The position numbers and the translations under genes were made by a program. The notes beneath the pieces are model-generated. The model did not search any database and was not told the origin of the DNA. It saw only the letters and a program-made list of their open reading frames with translations. A DNA stretch of 33,437 nucleotides from UBA4416 sp035439445 (GTDB lineage Bacteria; Bacteroidota; Bacteroidia; B-17B0; Aurantibacillaceae), in assembly GCA_035439445.1 (NCBI GenBank), contig DAORKG010000040.1:1-33437 (forward strand), given 5' to 3'. Below, piece after piece: positions 25,740 through 33,386 of this stretch; position 1 is the stretch's first letter, and the number at the start of each line of letters is the position of its first letter.

Positions 25740-26681
25740 ATGCAAGACATCATAGAAAAAATACCTCGCGAAGCTTTATTGAGCGAGTTAACTAAGGAGC
25801 GCTACATACGTAAAACTAATAACGGTGATAATGAAATTTACATTATCACTCATCATAATTCACCAAACACCATGAAAGAAATTGGGCGTTTACGCGAAGT
25901 TACTTTCAGACATGCGGGAGGTGGAACCGGAAAATCTATTGATATTGACGAGTTTGATACTAGTCCACATCCATACCAACAATTATTGGTTTGGAATCCG
26001 GAAGATCAGGAAATTGTTGGTGCTTACCGTTTTATCTTATGTAGAGATGCTGAATATAAAGATGGTAAAGTATTATTAGCAACTACAGAATTGTTTGATT
26101 TCTCACCGGAGTTTTACAAAGAGTATTTACCATTCACTATTGAGTTAGGTCGTTCGTTTATTCAACCCATGTATCAACCTTCTGAAGAATTTAGAAAAGG
26201 TTTATTTAGCTTGGATAACTTATGGGACGGTTTAGGTGCTATTGTAGTAGATAATCCTGATATGAAATATTACTACGGTAAGTTTACCATGTACACCGAC
26301 TTTAATGTGGAAGCTCGTGATTATATTTTATCATTCTTAAAATATTATTTCCCGGATCACAGAAAATTAGTAACACCTATTCATGCAGTTGAAATAAAAA
26401 CAGATGTTACCGAATTTTTAAAAGAGATTGAAGGAAAAGATTATAAAACAGGGCATGCGATTTTAAACAAACGCGTGAGAGCTTTAGGAGAAAATATTCC
26501 TCCATTAGTGAACGCTTATAGTAACTTATCAAGCACTATGTTATCATTTGGTACTGCTATCAATCCAACCTTTGGTGGAGTTGAAGAGACAGGAATCCTG
26601 GTAACAATTGCTGATATTTACAAAAGCAAGTCTGACAGACACATTGAAACTTATTTAAAAGAACTCAGAGAAAGAGTTTAA
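25740..26681 (+). CDS. GNAT-fold N-acyltransferase (OlsB/GlsB-like, hemolysin family)
   Basis: A 313-residue protein, start ATG 25740 (MQDIIEKIPREALLSEL); the in-frame TTG 21 bases earlier is not needed. The core GRLREVTFRHAGGGTGKSID, then DEFDTSPHPYQQLLVWN, IVGAYRFILC and TIELGRSFIQP, is the pattern of the Acetyltransf_5/OlsB group. OlsB-type enzymes N-acylate ornithine, and the Bacteroides GlsB N-acylates glycine, giving phosphorus-free aminolipids. A related role is likely here, by inference from family. It is the first gene of a tight run with engB (7-base gap) and a 114-residue protein. Alternative annotation: generic GNAT or hemolysin-like protein. Confidence 0.68.
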   Translation: MQDIIEKIPREALLSELTKERYIRKTNNGDNEIYIITHHNSPNTMKEIGRLREVTFRHAGGGTGKSIDIDEFDTSPHPYQQLLVWNPEDQEIVGAYRFILCRDAEYKDGKVLLATTELFDFSPEFYKEYLPFTIELGRSFIQPMYQPSEEFRKGLFSLDNLWDGLGAIVVDNPDMKYYYGKFTMYTDFNVEARDYILSFLKYYFPDHRKLVTPIHAVEIKTDVTEFLKEIEGKDYKTGHAILNKRVRALGENIPPLVNAYSNLSSTMLSFGTAINPTFGGVEETGILVTIADIYKSKSDRHIETYLKELRERV

Positions 26682-26688
26682 ACCCAAG

Positions 26689-27327
26689 ATGGAAATTAAA
26701 AACGCTAAATTTTATAAAAGCAGTTCTGATAACAAAGGATGCCCTACACCCGATAAGCCTGAGTTTGCTTTTATCGGACGAAGTAATGTTGGAAAATCCT
26801 CGTTGATTAACATGCTTTGCAATCAAAAAGATTTAGCTAAAACATCTTCAAAGCCGGGTAAAACACAATTGATTAATCATTTTTTGATTGACGATAAATG
26901 GTACCTGGTAGATTTACCCGGTTATGGTTATGCTAAAACCAGCAAAACCAACTTGGATAAATTTGAAGCTTTAATCAGCAACTACATTACCAAACGAAAA
27001 AATTTAATCTGCGTTTTTATTTTAATTGATAGCCGTTTGGAATTGCAACCAATTGATGGAGAGTTTATGATTTGGTGTACCGAACATGAAATTCCGTTTT
27101 GCCTAGCATTTACAAAAATTGACAAGCTTGGTAAAAATCAATGGGCCAGCAATTTTGCGAAATACAAAAAGCGTTTAATGGATTATTGGGGCGAGGTGCC
27201 ACAAACCTTTGAAACCAGTGCTGAAAAAAGACAAGGCAAAGAAGCTATTTTAAACTACATTGAAGAAAACATGCAGTATTTTATTCCGCCACCAAAAGGA
27301 GTAAAAGCTACAAACGACGAAGACTAA
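26689..27327 (+). CDS. engB: Ribosome biogenesis GTP-binding protein EngB (YsxC/YihA)
   Basis: A 212-residue TRAFAC GTPase needed for large ribosomal subunit assembly. All five G motifs are intact: G1 GRSNVGKSSLIN, G2 region KPGKTQ, G3 DLPGYGYAK, G4 TKIDKLGKN and G5 TSAEKRQG. Length is normal for the family, and the C-terminus is short and acidic (ATNDED). It follows the GNAT gene by 7 bases and precedes the next gene by a single base, so the three are probably translated from one mRNA. Confidence 0.96.
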   Translation: MEIKNAKFYKSSSDNKGCPTPDKPEFAFIGRSNVGKSSLINMLCNQKDLAKTSSKPGKTQLINHFLIDDKWYLVDLPGYGYAKTSKTNLDKFEALISNYITKRKNLICVFILIDSRLELQPIDGEFMIWCTEHEIPFCLAFTKIDKLGKNQWASNFAKYKKRLMDYWGEVPQTFETSAEKRQGKEAILNYIEENMQYFIPPPKGVKATNDED

Positions 27328-27328
27328 T

Positions 27329-27673
27329 ATGGCTACCACTTTATCCGAATGGCAAATTCTTCAACATAAATTAAAAGAGCGCTTTGGTTCGGAAATGGAC
27401 CACGATGCGATTTTATTTATGATTGGTTTACAAGAATTAGATAAGCCCTATCGCAAATACAAAAAAGACGAAAAACTTGAAATCATGCACATTGGTGTTT
27501 GCACCGTGCTTATGCCTTATGGTTTTTATGAATACAAAGGCCGCGATGATGATGACTGGCCTCATTTTGAATTAAAAGAAAGCATCCCGCATTTGGATGC
27601 CAAACAACAAAGTAAACTCATGAGTGATGCTTTGGTTGAATATTTCAAGAAAACAGGATTCCTAGAGGATTAA
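27329..27673 (+). CDS. Small protein of unknown function coupled to engB
   Basis: A 114-residue cytoplasmic protein that I do not recognise as a named family. No signal peptide or membrane helix is seen. It contains DAILFMIGLQELDKPYRKYK and KLEIMHIGVCTVLMPYGFYE, then an acidic GRDDDDWPHFELKESIPHLD stretch and a C-terminal helix (SKLMSDALVEYFKKTGFLED). The sequence reads as a well-folded alpha/beta protein, with codon use like its neighbours. Its ATG is one base after the engB stop (TAATATG), so translation is likely coupled. A role linked to ribosome assembly is possible by context only. Confidence 0.75.
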   Translation: MATTLSEWQILQHKLKERFGSEMDHDAILFMIGLQELDKPYRKYKKDEKLEIMHIGVCTVLMPYGFYEYKGRDDDDWPHFELKESIPHLDAKQQSKLMSDALVEYFKKTGFLED

Positions 27674-27758
27674 TCACATAAAGTTATTTTACCTTTTGTA
27701 CTTTTTTCTATAAAAATAGCTCACAACTATTTATATTTATCTATCTAAATAAAACACA

Positions 27759-30641
27759 ATGAAACACACATCATTATTATCAATTCTTGCTTTAGCATCA
27801 TTAACAATGACTGCTCAGGTAAGCACAAAAACAACCACGGCATCAGCAAATAAAACTGCTGCAAAACCTGCTGTAAATGGCCCTAAGCTATTACAAACAG
27901 TAGCAAAAGTTGGGAAAGAAATTGTTATCCCTTACAAAAAATATGTATTACCTAATGGCTTAACCATTGTGGTTCACGAAGATCACTCTGACCCAATTGC
28001 TTATGTGGATGTAACATACCACGTAGGTTCAAACAGAGAGCAACAAGGCCGTTCGGGGTTTGCGCACTTTTTTGAACACATGATGTTTCAAGGTTCTAAA
28101 AACGTAGCCGATGAGCAACACTTTAAAATTATTACAGAAGCAGGTGGAACATTAAACGGTTCTACTAACTCTGATAGAACAAACTATTTTGAAACTGTTC
28201 CATCTAACCAATTAGAAAAAATGTTATGGTTAGAGGCTGATAGAATGGGCTTTTTATTAGACTCAGTAACTCAACAAAAATTTGAAGTACAACGTGCTAC
28301 TGTAAAAAATGAGCGTGGACAAAATTATGATAACCGCCCTTATGGTTTGGTAGGTGAAAAAACAGGTGAAGCTTTATTTCCAAAAGGTCACCCCTACTCT
28401 TGGACAACTATTGGTTATATTGAAGATTTAAATCGTGTAGATGTAAACGACTTAAAACGCTTCTACATGCGTTGGTATGGGCCTAACAATGCTGTATTAA
28501 CTGTATCGGGTGATGTGAAGACTGAAGAAGTAGTAAAATTAGCTAACAAATATTTTGGTTCTATTCCTCGCGGACCTGAAGTAAAAAACATGGCTAAGCA
28601 AGCTGCTGTGTTAACTGAAAACAGATACATCTCTTACGAAGACAATGTAAAATTCCCGATGTTTAAAATCACTTATCCAACAGTTGCCTCTATGGATAAA
28701 GATGAAGTAGCTTTAGACGTGTTGGGTGAAATTTTATCATCTTCAAAAAGTTCTCCATTATATAATACATTTATCAAATCTCAAAAAGCAGTATCTGCAA
28801 ATGCGTATAACTACAGCCGTGAGTTAGCAGGGCAATTTGAAATTATGGTGAGAGCAAATGCGGGAACTAAATTAGCAGATATTGAAGCAATGTTAAACCA
28901 ATCATTAGCTGAGTGGGAAAAAACAGGTGCTACTGATGATGATATTAAAAAATACAAAGCCTCTTATCAAAGTGATTTATATAACCGTTTAGCAACCGTA
29001 CAAGGTAAAGGTGCGCAATTAGCTGCTTACCAAACGTATGCTAACAATCCAAATTATTTGAAAACCGAAATGGCAAATAATTTAAAAGTAAATAAAGAAG
29101 ATGTAATGCGTGTGTATAACACTTACATCAAAGGAAAATTTGGTGTGGTGTTAAGTTGTGTTCCTAAAGGAAAATCTGACTTGGCAGCAAAAGCTGACAC
29201 TTGGAAAATGTATGAAAGAACCATTGAACAAGAAAGTGCTGAGTACAAAAACTTATCATATACTGAACCAAAAGATAATTTTGTTCGCAGCAAAATGCCT
29301 GTAGCGCAAGCTTCTAAATTAGTGCCATTACCAAACTACTGGACATCTAATTTAGCTAATGGTATTAAAGCAATTGGTATTAATAACAATGATATTCCAA
29401 AAGTAAATATCCAATTCAGTATGCCAATTGGTCACCGTTATGAACCGGCAAACAAAGCAGGTATTGCAGTATTATTAACGTCTTTATTACAAGAGTCAAC
29501 TCAAAAGCACAGTGCCGAAGAAATTGAAAATAAATTAGAGCGTTTAGGAAGTGATGTATCGTTTTATGCAAACGATAATGAAATTGTGATGACAGTTTCT
29601 TCATTAAAACAAAACATCGATTCTACATTAAAGATTGCTGAAGAAATGTTGTTCATGCCTAAATTTGATCAGGAAGATTTTGACTTAGTGAAAAAAGAAC
29701 AAATGGACGGAATTGCTAACCAGGCAACTCAAGCAACAGCTATTGCAGGTAATGTGTTCAGTAAATTATTATATGGTTCTGAATTAACGGTATCAATGCC
29801 TTCAAGCGGAACAGCTGAAACTGTAGCATCTATAACTTTAGAAGATGTGAAAAATTACTACAAAAACTTCTCAGGCTTTAATGCGGTATTAGCAGTAAGT
29901 GGTGATATTGACCAAGCATCTGCTTTAAAGAAATTAAATTTCTTAACTAAATTACAATCTGCCGGTACTATGCCTTTGGCTAAATACAAATTACCTGAAA
30001 TTGATAAAACACGCATTTACTTTGTAGATAAAAAAGGTGCTCCTCAATCAGAAATCAGAGTTGGTAATTTATCATTAGCTTATGATGCAACAAGCGAATA
30101 CTTTAAATCAACCATTATGAACTACGCTTTTGCGGGTGCATTTAACAGCCGCGTGAATTATATTTTACGTGAGATTAAAGGTTATACTTACGGTGCACGT
30201 GGTGGTTTCTACGGAAACAAATTTGTTGGTCCGTATATGATTAATGCCGGTGTAAGAGCAAATGCAACAGATAGTTCAGTTGTGATTATCATGGATGAAT
30301 TAAAAAAATACGCAACAAGTGGTGTAACTGCTGAAGAATTAGAATTTACTAAAAATGCGATGGCTCAAGCAGATGCCTTGAAATACGAATCACCAATGCA
30401 AAAATTAGGATTTGTAAAACGTATCATTGATTTTGATTTAGATAAAACCTATGTAGCAAAACAAGGTGAAATCATCAAAACGATTACAAAAGCAGAAATT
30501 GACGAATTAGCGAAAAAGAATTTACCTTACAACAATATGATCATCTTAGTTGTTGGTGATAAAGCTTCTAACTTCGAAAAACTATCTAAGCTTGGCTATG
30601 AGATGGTGGAGTTAGACGCGAATGGGAATAAAGTTAATTAG
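27759..30641 (+). CDS. Exported M16 family zinc peptidase, two-domain type
   Basis: A 960-residue protein with a signal peptide (MKHTSLLSILALASLTMTAQ). The N-terminal M16 half (about 55-500) carries the inverted zinc motif HFFEH (His103, Glu106, His107) and a downstream zinc ligand Glu185 in VKNERGQN. The C-terminal half (about 530-955) repeats the fold without the zinc site but with the substrate-binding REIKGYTYGARGGFYG segment, as in insulysin/pitrilysin relatives. M16 peptidases close around short peptides and degrade them. The protein would act in the periplasm or outer membrane. Regulation is not clear; an imperfect TATATTTA (27732-27739) is the best -7 candidate. The stop codon lies inside the left arm of a palindromic repeat. 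Confidence 0.93.
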   Translation: MKHTSLLSILALASLTMTAQVSTKTTTASANKTAAKPAVNGPKLLQTVAKVGKEIVIPYKKYVLPNGLTIVVHEDHSDPIAYVDVTYHVGSNREQQGRSGFAHFFEHMMFQGSKNVADEQHFKIITEAGGTLNGSTNSDRTNYFETVPSNQLEKMLWLEADRMGFLLDSVTQQKFEVQRATVKNERGQNYDNRPYGLVGEKTGEALFPKGHPYSWTTIGYIEDLNRVDVNDLKRFYMRWYGPNNAVLTVSGDVKTEEVVKLANKYFGSIPRGPEVKNMAKQAAVLTENRYISYEDNVKFPMFKITYPTVASMDKDEVALDVLGEILSSSKSSPLYNTFIKSQKAVSANAYNYSRELAGQFEIMVRANAGTKLADIEAMLNQSLAEWEKTGATDDDIKKYKASYQSDLYNRLATVQGKGAQLAAYQTYANNPNYLKTEMANNLKVNKEDVMRVYNTYIKGKFGVVLSCVPKGKSDLAAKADTWKMYERTIEQESAEYKNLSYTEPKDNFVRSKMPVAQASKLVPLPNYWTSNLANGIKAIGINNNDIPKVNIQFSMPIGHRYEPANKAGIAVLLTSLLQESTQKHSAEEIENKLERLGSDVSFYANDNEIVMTVSSLKQNIDSTLKIAEEMLFMPKFDQEDFDLVKKEQMDGIANQATQATAIAGNVFSKLLYGSELTVSMPSSGTAETVASITLEDVKNYYKNFSGFNAVLAVSGDIDQASALKKLNFLTKLQSAGTMPLAKYKLPEIDKTRIYFVDKKGAPQSEIRVGNLSLAYDATSEYFKSTIMNYAFAGAFNSRVNYILREIKGYTYGARGGFYGNKFVGPYMINAGVRANATDSSVVIIMDELKKYATSGVTAEELEFTKNAMAQADALKYESPMQKLGFVKRIIDFDLDKTYVAKQGEIIKTITKAEIDELAKKNLPYNNMIILVVGDKASNFEKLSKLGYEMVELDANGNKVN

Positions 30642-30737
30642 ATAATATGACAATTAGATAATGTGACAATGTGTAAAACAGTGTCACATTATTTGATTTC
30701 ATTGTCGAATTGACTCATTAACTAATTATCTAATTAA
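30634..30737. repeat. Nested palindromic intergenic repeat between the M16 peptidase gene and bshA
   Basis: Outer arms TTAATTAGATAAT (30634-30646) and its exact complement (30725-30737) enclose an inner perfect 11-bp stem, ATAATGTGACA (30658-30668) with 30682-30692. The left side also holds two overlapping tandem copies of AATTAGATAATrTGACAAT (30636-30654 and 30652-30670, 16-base period). It fills the whole gap: the M16 stop is in its left arm and the bshA ATG is 4 bases past its right arm. It looks like a REP-type or miniature palindromic element; no transposase is seen. Confidence 0.75.
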
Positions 30738-30741
30738 ACAC

Positions 30742-31875
30742 ATGAATATAGGAATAGTATGTTATCCAACATTTGGAGGTAGTGGCGTGGTGGCTACCGA
30801 ATTAGGGATTGCATTAGCACATAAAGGACATAAGGTACATTTTATTACCTACTCACAACCTTTTAGATTAAATCAGTTTAACGAAAACTTATTTTATCAT
30901 GAGGTAAACGTGAACGACTATCCGCTGTTTGATTACCAACCCTACGAAAGTGTGTTGGCAAGCAAAATTGTAGATGTGGCTATTTATGAGCGACTGGATG
31001 TATTGCATGTGCACTATGCCATACCACATGCCTCTGTAGCTTATTTAGCACAACAAATTTTAAAATCGCGTAAAATAAAACTACCATACATTACAACTTT
31101 GCATGGAACAGATATTACCCTAGTGGGACAAGATCCATCCTTTGAACCCGTAATTTTCTTTTCGTTAAATAACAGCAATGCCATTACTTCGGTATCTGAA
31201 AGTTTAAGAAAAGATACGTTGAAAACCTTTAAGATTGCCAATGATGTGAAAGTAATTCCAAACTTTATTAAGATTGAGGATTACGAAAAACATGAAGTGA
31301 CTCATTGCCACCGTAAAAATTTTGCAGCCCCACACGAAAAAATATTAATACATGTCTCTAACTTCCGTAAAGTGAAACGTGTGGAAGATGTATTAAGAGC
31401 CTTTGATATTGTGCGTAAAGAAATACCTTGCAAATTAATTTTGGTAGGTGATGGACCTGAAAGACCTGCCATTGATAAATTATGCAGAGAATTAAATACT
31501 TGCAATGATATTATCTCAGTTGGTAAAATTGCCAACCCTCAAGAAGTATTAGCAATCTCTGATGTGTTTGTATTACCATCCGAAACAGAGAGTTTTGGTT
31601 TATCTGCCTTAGAAGCCATGGCCTCTAAAATACCGGTAGTATCCTCCAATACAGGTGGTATACCTGAGTTGAATGTACATGGCAAAACAGGTTACATGAG
31701 TAAAGTGGGTGATTATGTAGACATGGCCAAAAACATCATTGCTTTATTATCTGATGAAAAAAAGTTAGCGCAATTTAAAGCCAATGCCTTTGAACAAGCT
31801 AAAAAGTTCGACATCAATGTGATTTTACCTCAGTACGAAAAATTATATGAGGAGGTAATAAAAGCAGGAATTTAG
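30742..31875 (+). CDS. bshA: BshA, N-acetyl-alpha-D-glucosaminyl L-malate synthase
   Basis: A 377-residue cytoplasmic GT4-family (GT-B fold) glycosyltransferase. It joins GlcNAc from UDP-GlcNAc to L-malate, the first step of bacillithiol synthesis. Features are the N-terminal CYPTFGGSGVVATELG loop, ITYSQPFRLNQF, HVHYAIPHA, TTLHGTDITLVGQD, the C-terminal-domain VSNFRKVKR, and SETESFGLSALEAMASKIPV with the E-x7-E nucleotide-sugar motif followed by SSNTGGIPE. Length fits BshA (about 375-380). The GGSGVVATELG and HGTDITLVG segments distinguish it from generic GT4 enzymes. bshB and bshC are not in the window. The gene is bracketed by two palindromic repeats and ends at a terminator. Confidence 0.95.
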   Translation: MNIGIVCYPTFGGSGVVATELGIALAHKGHKVHFITYSQPFRLNQFNENLFYHEVNVNDYPLFDYQPYESVLASKIVDVAIYERLDVLHVHYAIPHASVAYLAQQILKSRKIKLPYITTLHGTDITLVGQDPSFEPVIFFSLNNSNAITSVSESLRKDTLKTFKIANDVKVIPNFIKIEDYEKHEVTHCHRKNFAAPHEKILIHVSNFRKVKRVEDVLRAFDIVRKEIPCKLILVGDGPERPAIDKLCRELNTCNDIISVGKIANPQEVLAISDVFVLPSETESFGLSALEAMASKIPVVSSNTGGIPELNVHGKTGYMSKVGDYVDMAKNIIALLSDEKKLAQFKANAFEQAKKFDINVILPQYEKLYEEVIKAGI

Positions 31876-31902
31876 ACCTGAAAATTTTCAACTCGTTCGT
31901 GC

Positions 31903-31935
31903 AGACCTGAAAGGTTTTGGAAACCTTTCAGGTCT
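31903..31935. repeat. Perfect palindrome (REP-like) after bshA
   Basis: AGACCTGAAAGGTTT (31903-31917) and its exact complement (31921-31935) form a 15-bp hairpin with a 3-nt loop. No T-run follows directly. A partial direct copy, AGACCTGAAA (31874-31883), overlaps the bshA stop codon. Palindromes built on this pattern recur between genes in Bacteroidota, by recollection. Confidence 0.75.
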
Positions 31936-31946
31936 TTATATAAACA

Positions 31947-31979
31947 CAAAACCGTTGAGCAAAGCTTAACGGTTTTTTT
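31947..31979 (+). terminator. Terminator after bshA
   Basis: A stem with core AAACCGTTGAGC and GCTTAACGGTTT (one G-T wobble) encloses an AAA loop and is followed by seven T. It lies just beyond the REP-like palindrome. Confidence 0.85.
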
Positions 31980-31981
31980 AT

Positions 31982-31989
31982 TATATTTG
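31982..31989 (+). promoter_or_regulatory. -7 promoter-like element (TATATTTG) upstream of the accessory cassette
   Basis: An exact TAnnTTTG match directly after the bshA terminator, but 131 bases before the next ATG and with no -33 box. If used, the transcript would include the left inverted repeat in its leader. Confidence 0.3.
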
Positions 31990-32060
31990 GTTAACAAACT
32001 AGTAGTAAAGCGACAACAAATAATTATAAATACTTACCAGTATTTACAAACGTTTATCAT

Positions 32061-32093
32061 GGCGCAAATCTGCTAGTTATAAGCAATAAGCGC
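32061..32093 (-). repeat. Left copy of inverted element flanking the accessory cassette
   Basis: Read on the minus strand it begins GCGCTTATTGCTTATAAC and goes on to GATTTGCGCC. The first 18 bases match the right copy at 33351-33368 in 16 positions, with a further shared TTTGC. It lies 28 bases before the ATG of the first cassette gene. Confidence 0.6.
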
Positions 32094-32120
32094 AGTGACA
32101 ATCATAATATTGAGACAATA

Positions 32121-32843
32121 ATGAAAATAAACATATTTAAAGAAAAACTAATCTGGGTAATTTTAATATCACTTTTAATTGGAGTAATTTCATTCGAAGT
32201 ATTTCGACAAAGTCAATCTAAGTTTGACAACATATTAAACTTACTAAACGCAATGGCGACATGTTTGACATTTGGAATTACATATTTATTATTCGACAAA
32301 TATGGTATTAAAAAAAATGTAGTTGAAAAACAATTTGAAGCTGTTATAGAAATAATTCAAGAATTAAAAAAAATAAGGATTCTATACGAAGTAGAGGCTG
32401 TTAATAATGGACAAAAACTAACTGTAGAATTTGGACAAATTTTTATACGTCGTGATATGTCAATTTATAAACAAAAAAATTCAGACAACAATATTGACAA
32501 AAAAGAGTTTCCGGTGCTTTTTAATGTCCAAGATTTTTATAATGGAACTGGTAACCTTTCAAAGGCATTGACAAATATTTGGTTACCAAATGAAATAAAA
32601 GAAAATTTTGAATTTTTAAATATTCCAACATATACAAAACCACCAAACCTCCATGAAATTAATACAATTAGTATTGCCTTTTCAAGTGGCATTTTAAAAG
32701 CAAATCCTACATTAGACTTTTATTTCCCAAATAATCAAGAATTAACATTCGGTAAATTAATTTCTAGTTTAGAAACAGGTCTTACTGATTGTGAAAATTG
32801 GATAAAGACACATGCAGAACACAATTTTAAATTAAATATTTAA
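32121..32843 (+). CDS. Two-helix membrane protein of unknown function
   Basis: A 240-residue protein not recognised. Two transmembrane helices sit at the N-terminus (about residues 9-26, LIWVILISLLIGVISFEV, and 40-57, LLNAMATCLTFGITYLLF). A short helical linker (VVEKQFEAVIEIIQELKKI) follows, then about 150 soluble residues with mixed alpha/beta character, probably cytoplasmic. No enzyme motif is seen. Base composition is AT-rich and the neighbourhood changes from conserved housekeeping to unrecognised genes here, suggesting an accessory insertion. It is followed after 52 bases by a lipoprotein gene on the same strand, and the pair lies between inverted element copies. A phage-defence or toxin-type effector role is conceivable for a two-helix-plus-soluble-domain protein, but nothing shows it. 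Confidence 0.75.
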   Translation: MKINIFKEKLIWVILISLLIGVISFEVFRQSQSKFDNILNLLNAMATCLTFGITYLLFDKYGIKKNVVEKQFEAVIEIIQELKKIRILYEVEAVNNGQKLTVEFGQIFIRRDMSIYKQKNSDNNIDKKEFPVLFNVQDFYNGTGNLSKALTNIWLPNEIKENFEFLNIPTYTKPPNLHEINTISIAFSSGILKANPTLDFYFPNNQELTFGKLISSLETGLTDCENWIKTHAEHNFKLNI

Positions 32844-32895
32844 TATAAAGTATATTAGCATAACGATATTTAACAAACGCCACAAACATTTAATT

Positions 32896-33333
32896 ATGAA
32901 AACAATATTCTACAGCATTATAATAATATTTATTGTTTCTTCTTGTAAACCTTATAGTGACAACGATACAGTTAATAAAGAGATTTATGAATATATGATG
33001 AAAAGTGTGGACGACCCATCAACATATGAATTTGTTGAGACAATATTAAGCGATTCTGTTATGGTTGACACAATTCAAGTTGTTGCAAGGCAAATAGCAC
33101 TTGCTGGTAGAACATCTGTTGACTCACTTGCATTTTCTCTTGAATGTGAACTAGTAATTGACAGTTTAAAACAGGCTGGTTTTACAAGTACTAAAATGCT
33201 AGTAGAAAGCTACACTTACATTCATAAATACCGTATTAAAAAGGGTAAAGAAAAAAAATTAAAGTCTATGCATTTTATTTTCAATGACACAAAAGACAGA
33301 ATAATAAGTCCGAATCCAAAATATGACTTATAA
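32896..33333 (+). CDS. Small lipoprotein of unknown function
   Basis: A 145-residue protein with a type II signal: a hydrophobic run and the lipobox FIVSSC, with Cys17 lipidated. The mature part contains YEYMMKSVDDPSTYEFVETI, resembling the D-[DP]-P-x-[ST]-Y-E pattern of short Bacteroidota lipoproteins, then a helical middle and a C-terminal strand region (YTYIHKYRIKKGK, KSMHFIFNDTKDRII). I know similar uncharacterised proteins but no function. It is the second gene of the cassette, with no promoter match of its own, so co-transcription with the membrane protein is likely. It ends 17 bases before the right inverted element. Confidence 0.8.
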   Translation: MKTIFYSIIIIFIVSSCKPYSDNDTVNKEIYEYMMKSVDDPSTYEFVETILSDSVMVDTIQVVARQIALAGRTSVDSLAFSLECELVIDSLKQAGFTSTKMLVESYTYIHKYRIKKGKEKKLKSMHFIFNDTKDRIISPNPKYDL

Positions 33334-33350
33334 GTAAATTAAACTAGATG

Positions 33351-33386
33351 GCGCTTAAAGCTTATAACACACGGTTTGCTCAAGCC
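33351..33386 (+). repeat. Right copy of inverted element flanking the accessory cassette
   Basis: It begins GCGCTTAAAGCTTATAAC and continues ACACGGTTTGCTCAAGCC. The inner part GGTTTgctcAAGCC can form a small hairpin. Further on, TGTTATGA (33395-33402) is an imperfect complement of TTATAACA (33362-33369), so a larger stem-loop of about 40 bases is possible. The left copy is at 32061-32093 on the opposite strand. Confidence 0.6.

Noticed and set aside
31903..31935. Hairpin after bshA as the terminator
   Set aside because: The stem is followed by TTATATAAAC rather than a T-run, while a proper terminator lies just downstream at 31947-31979.
32121..33333. Phage-defence or toxin-antitoxin system
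   Set aside because: A two-helix membrane protein with a lipoprotein is suggestive only by position. No nuclease, NTPase, TIR, kinase or antitoxin motif can be seen, so no such claim is made.
32061..33386. Integron attC sites flanking the accessory genes
   Set aside because: The elements do not contain the canonical RYYYAAC and GTTRRRY core sites in the right places, and no integrase is present. I describe them only as inverted elements.
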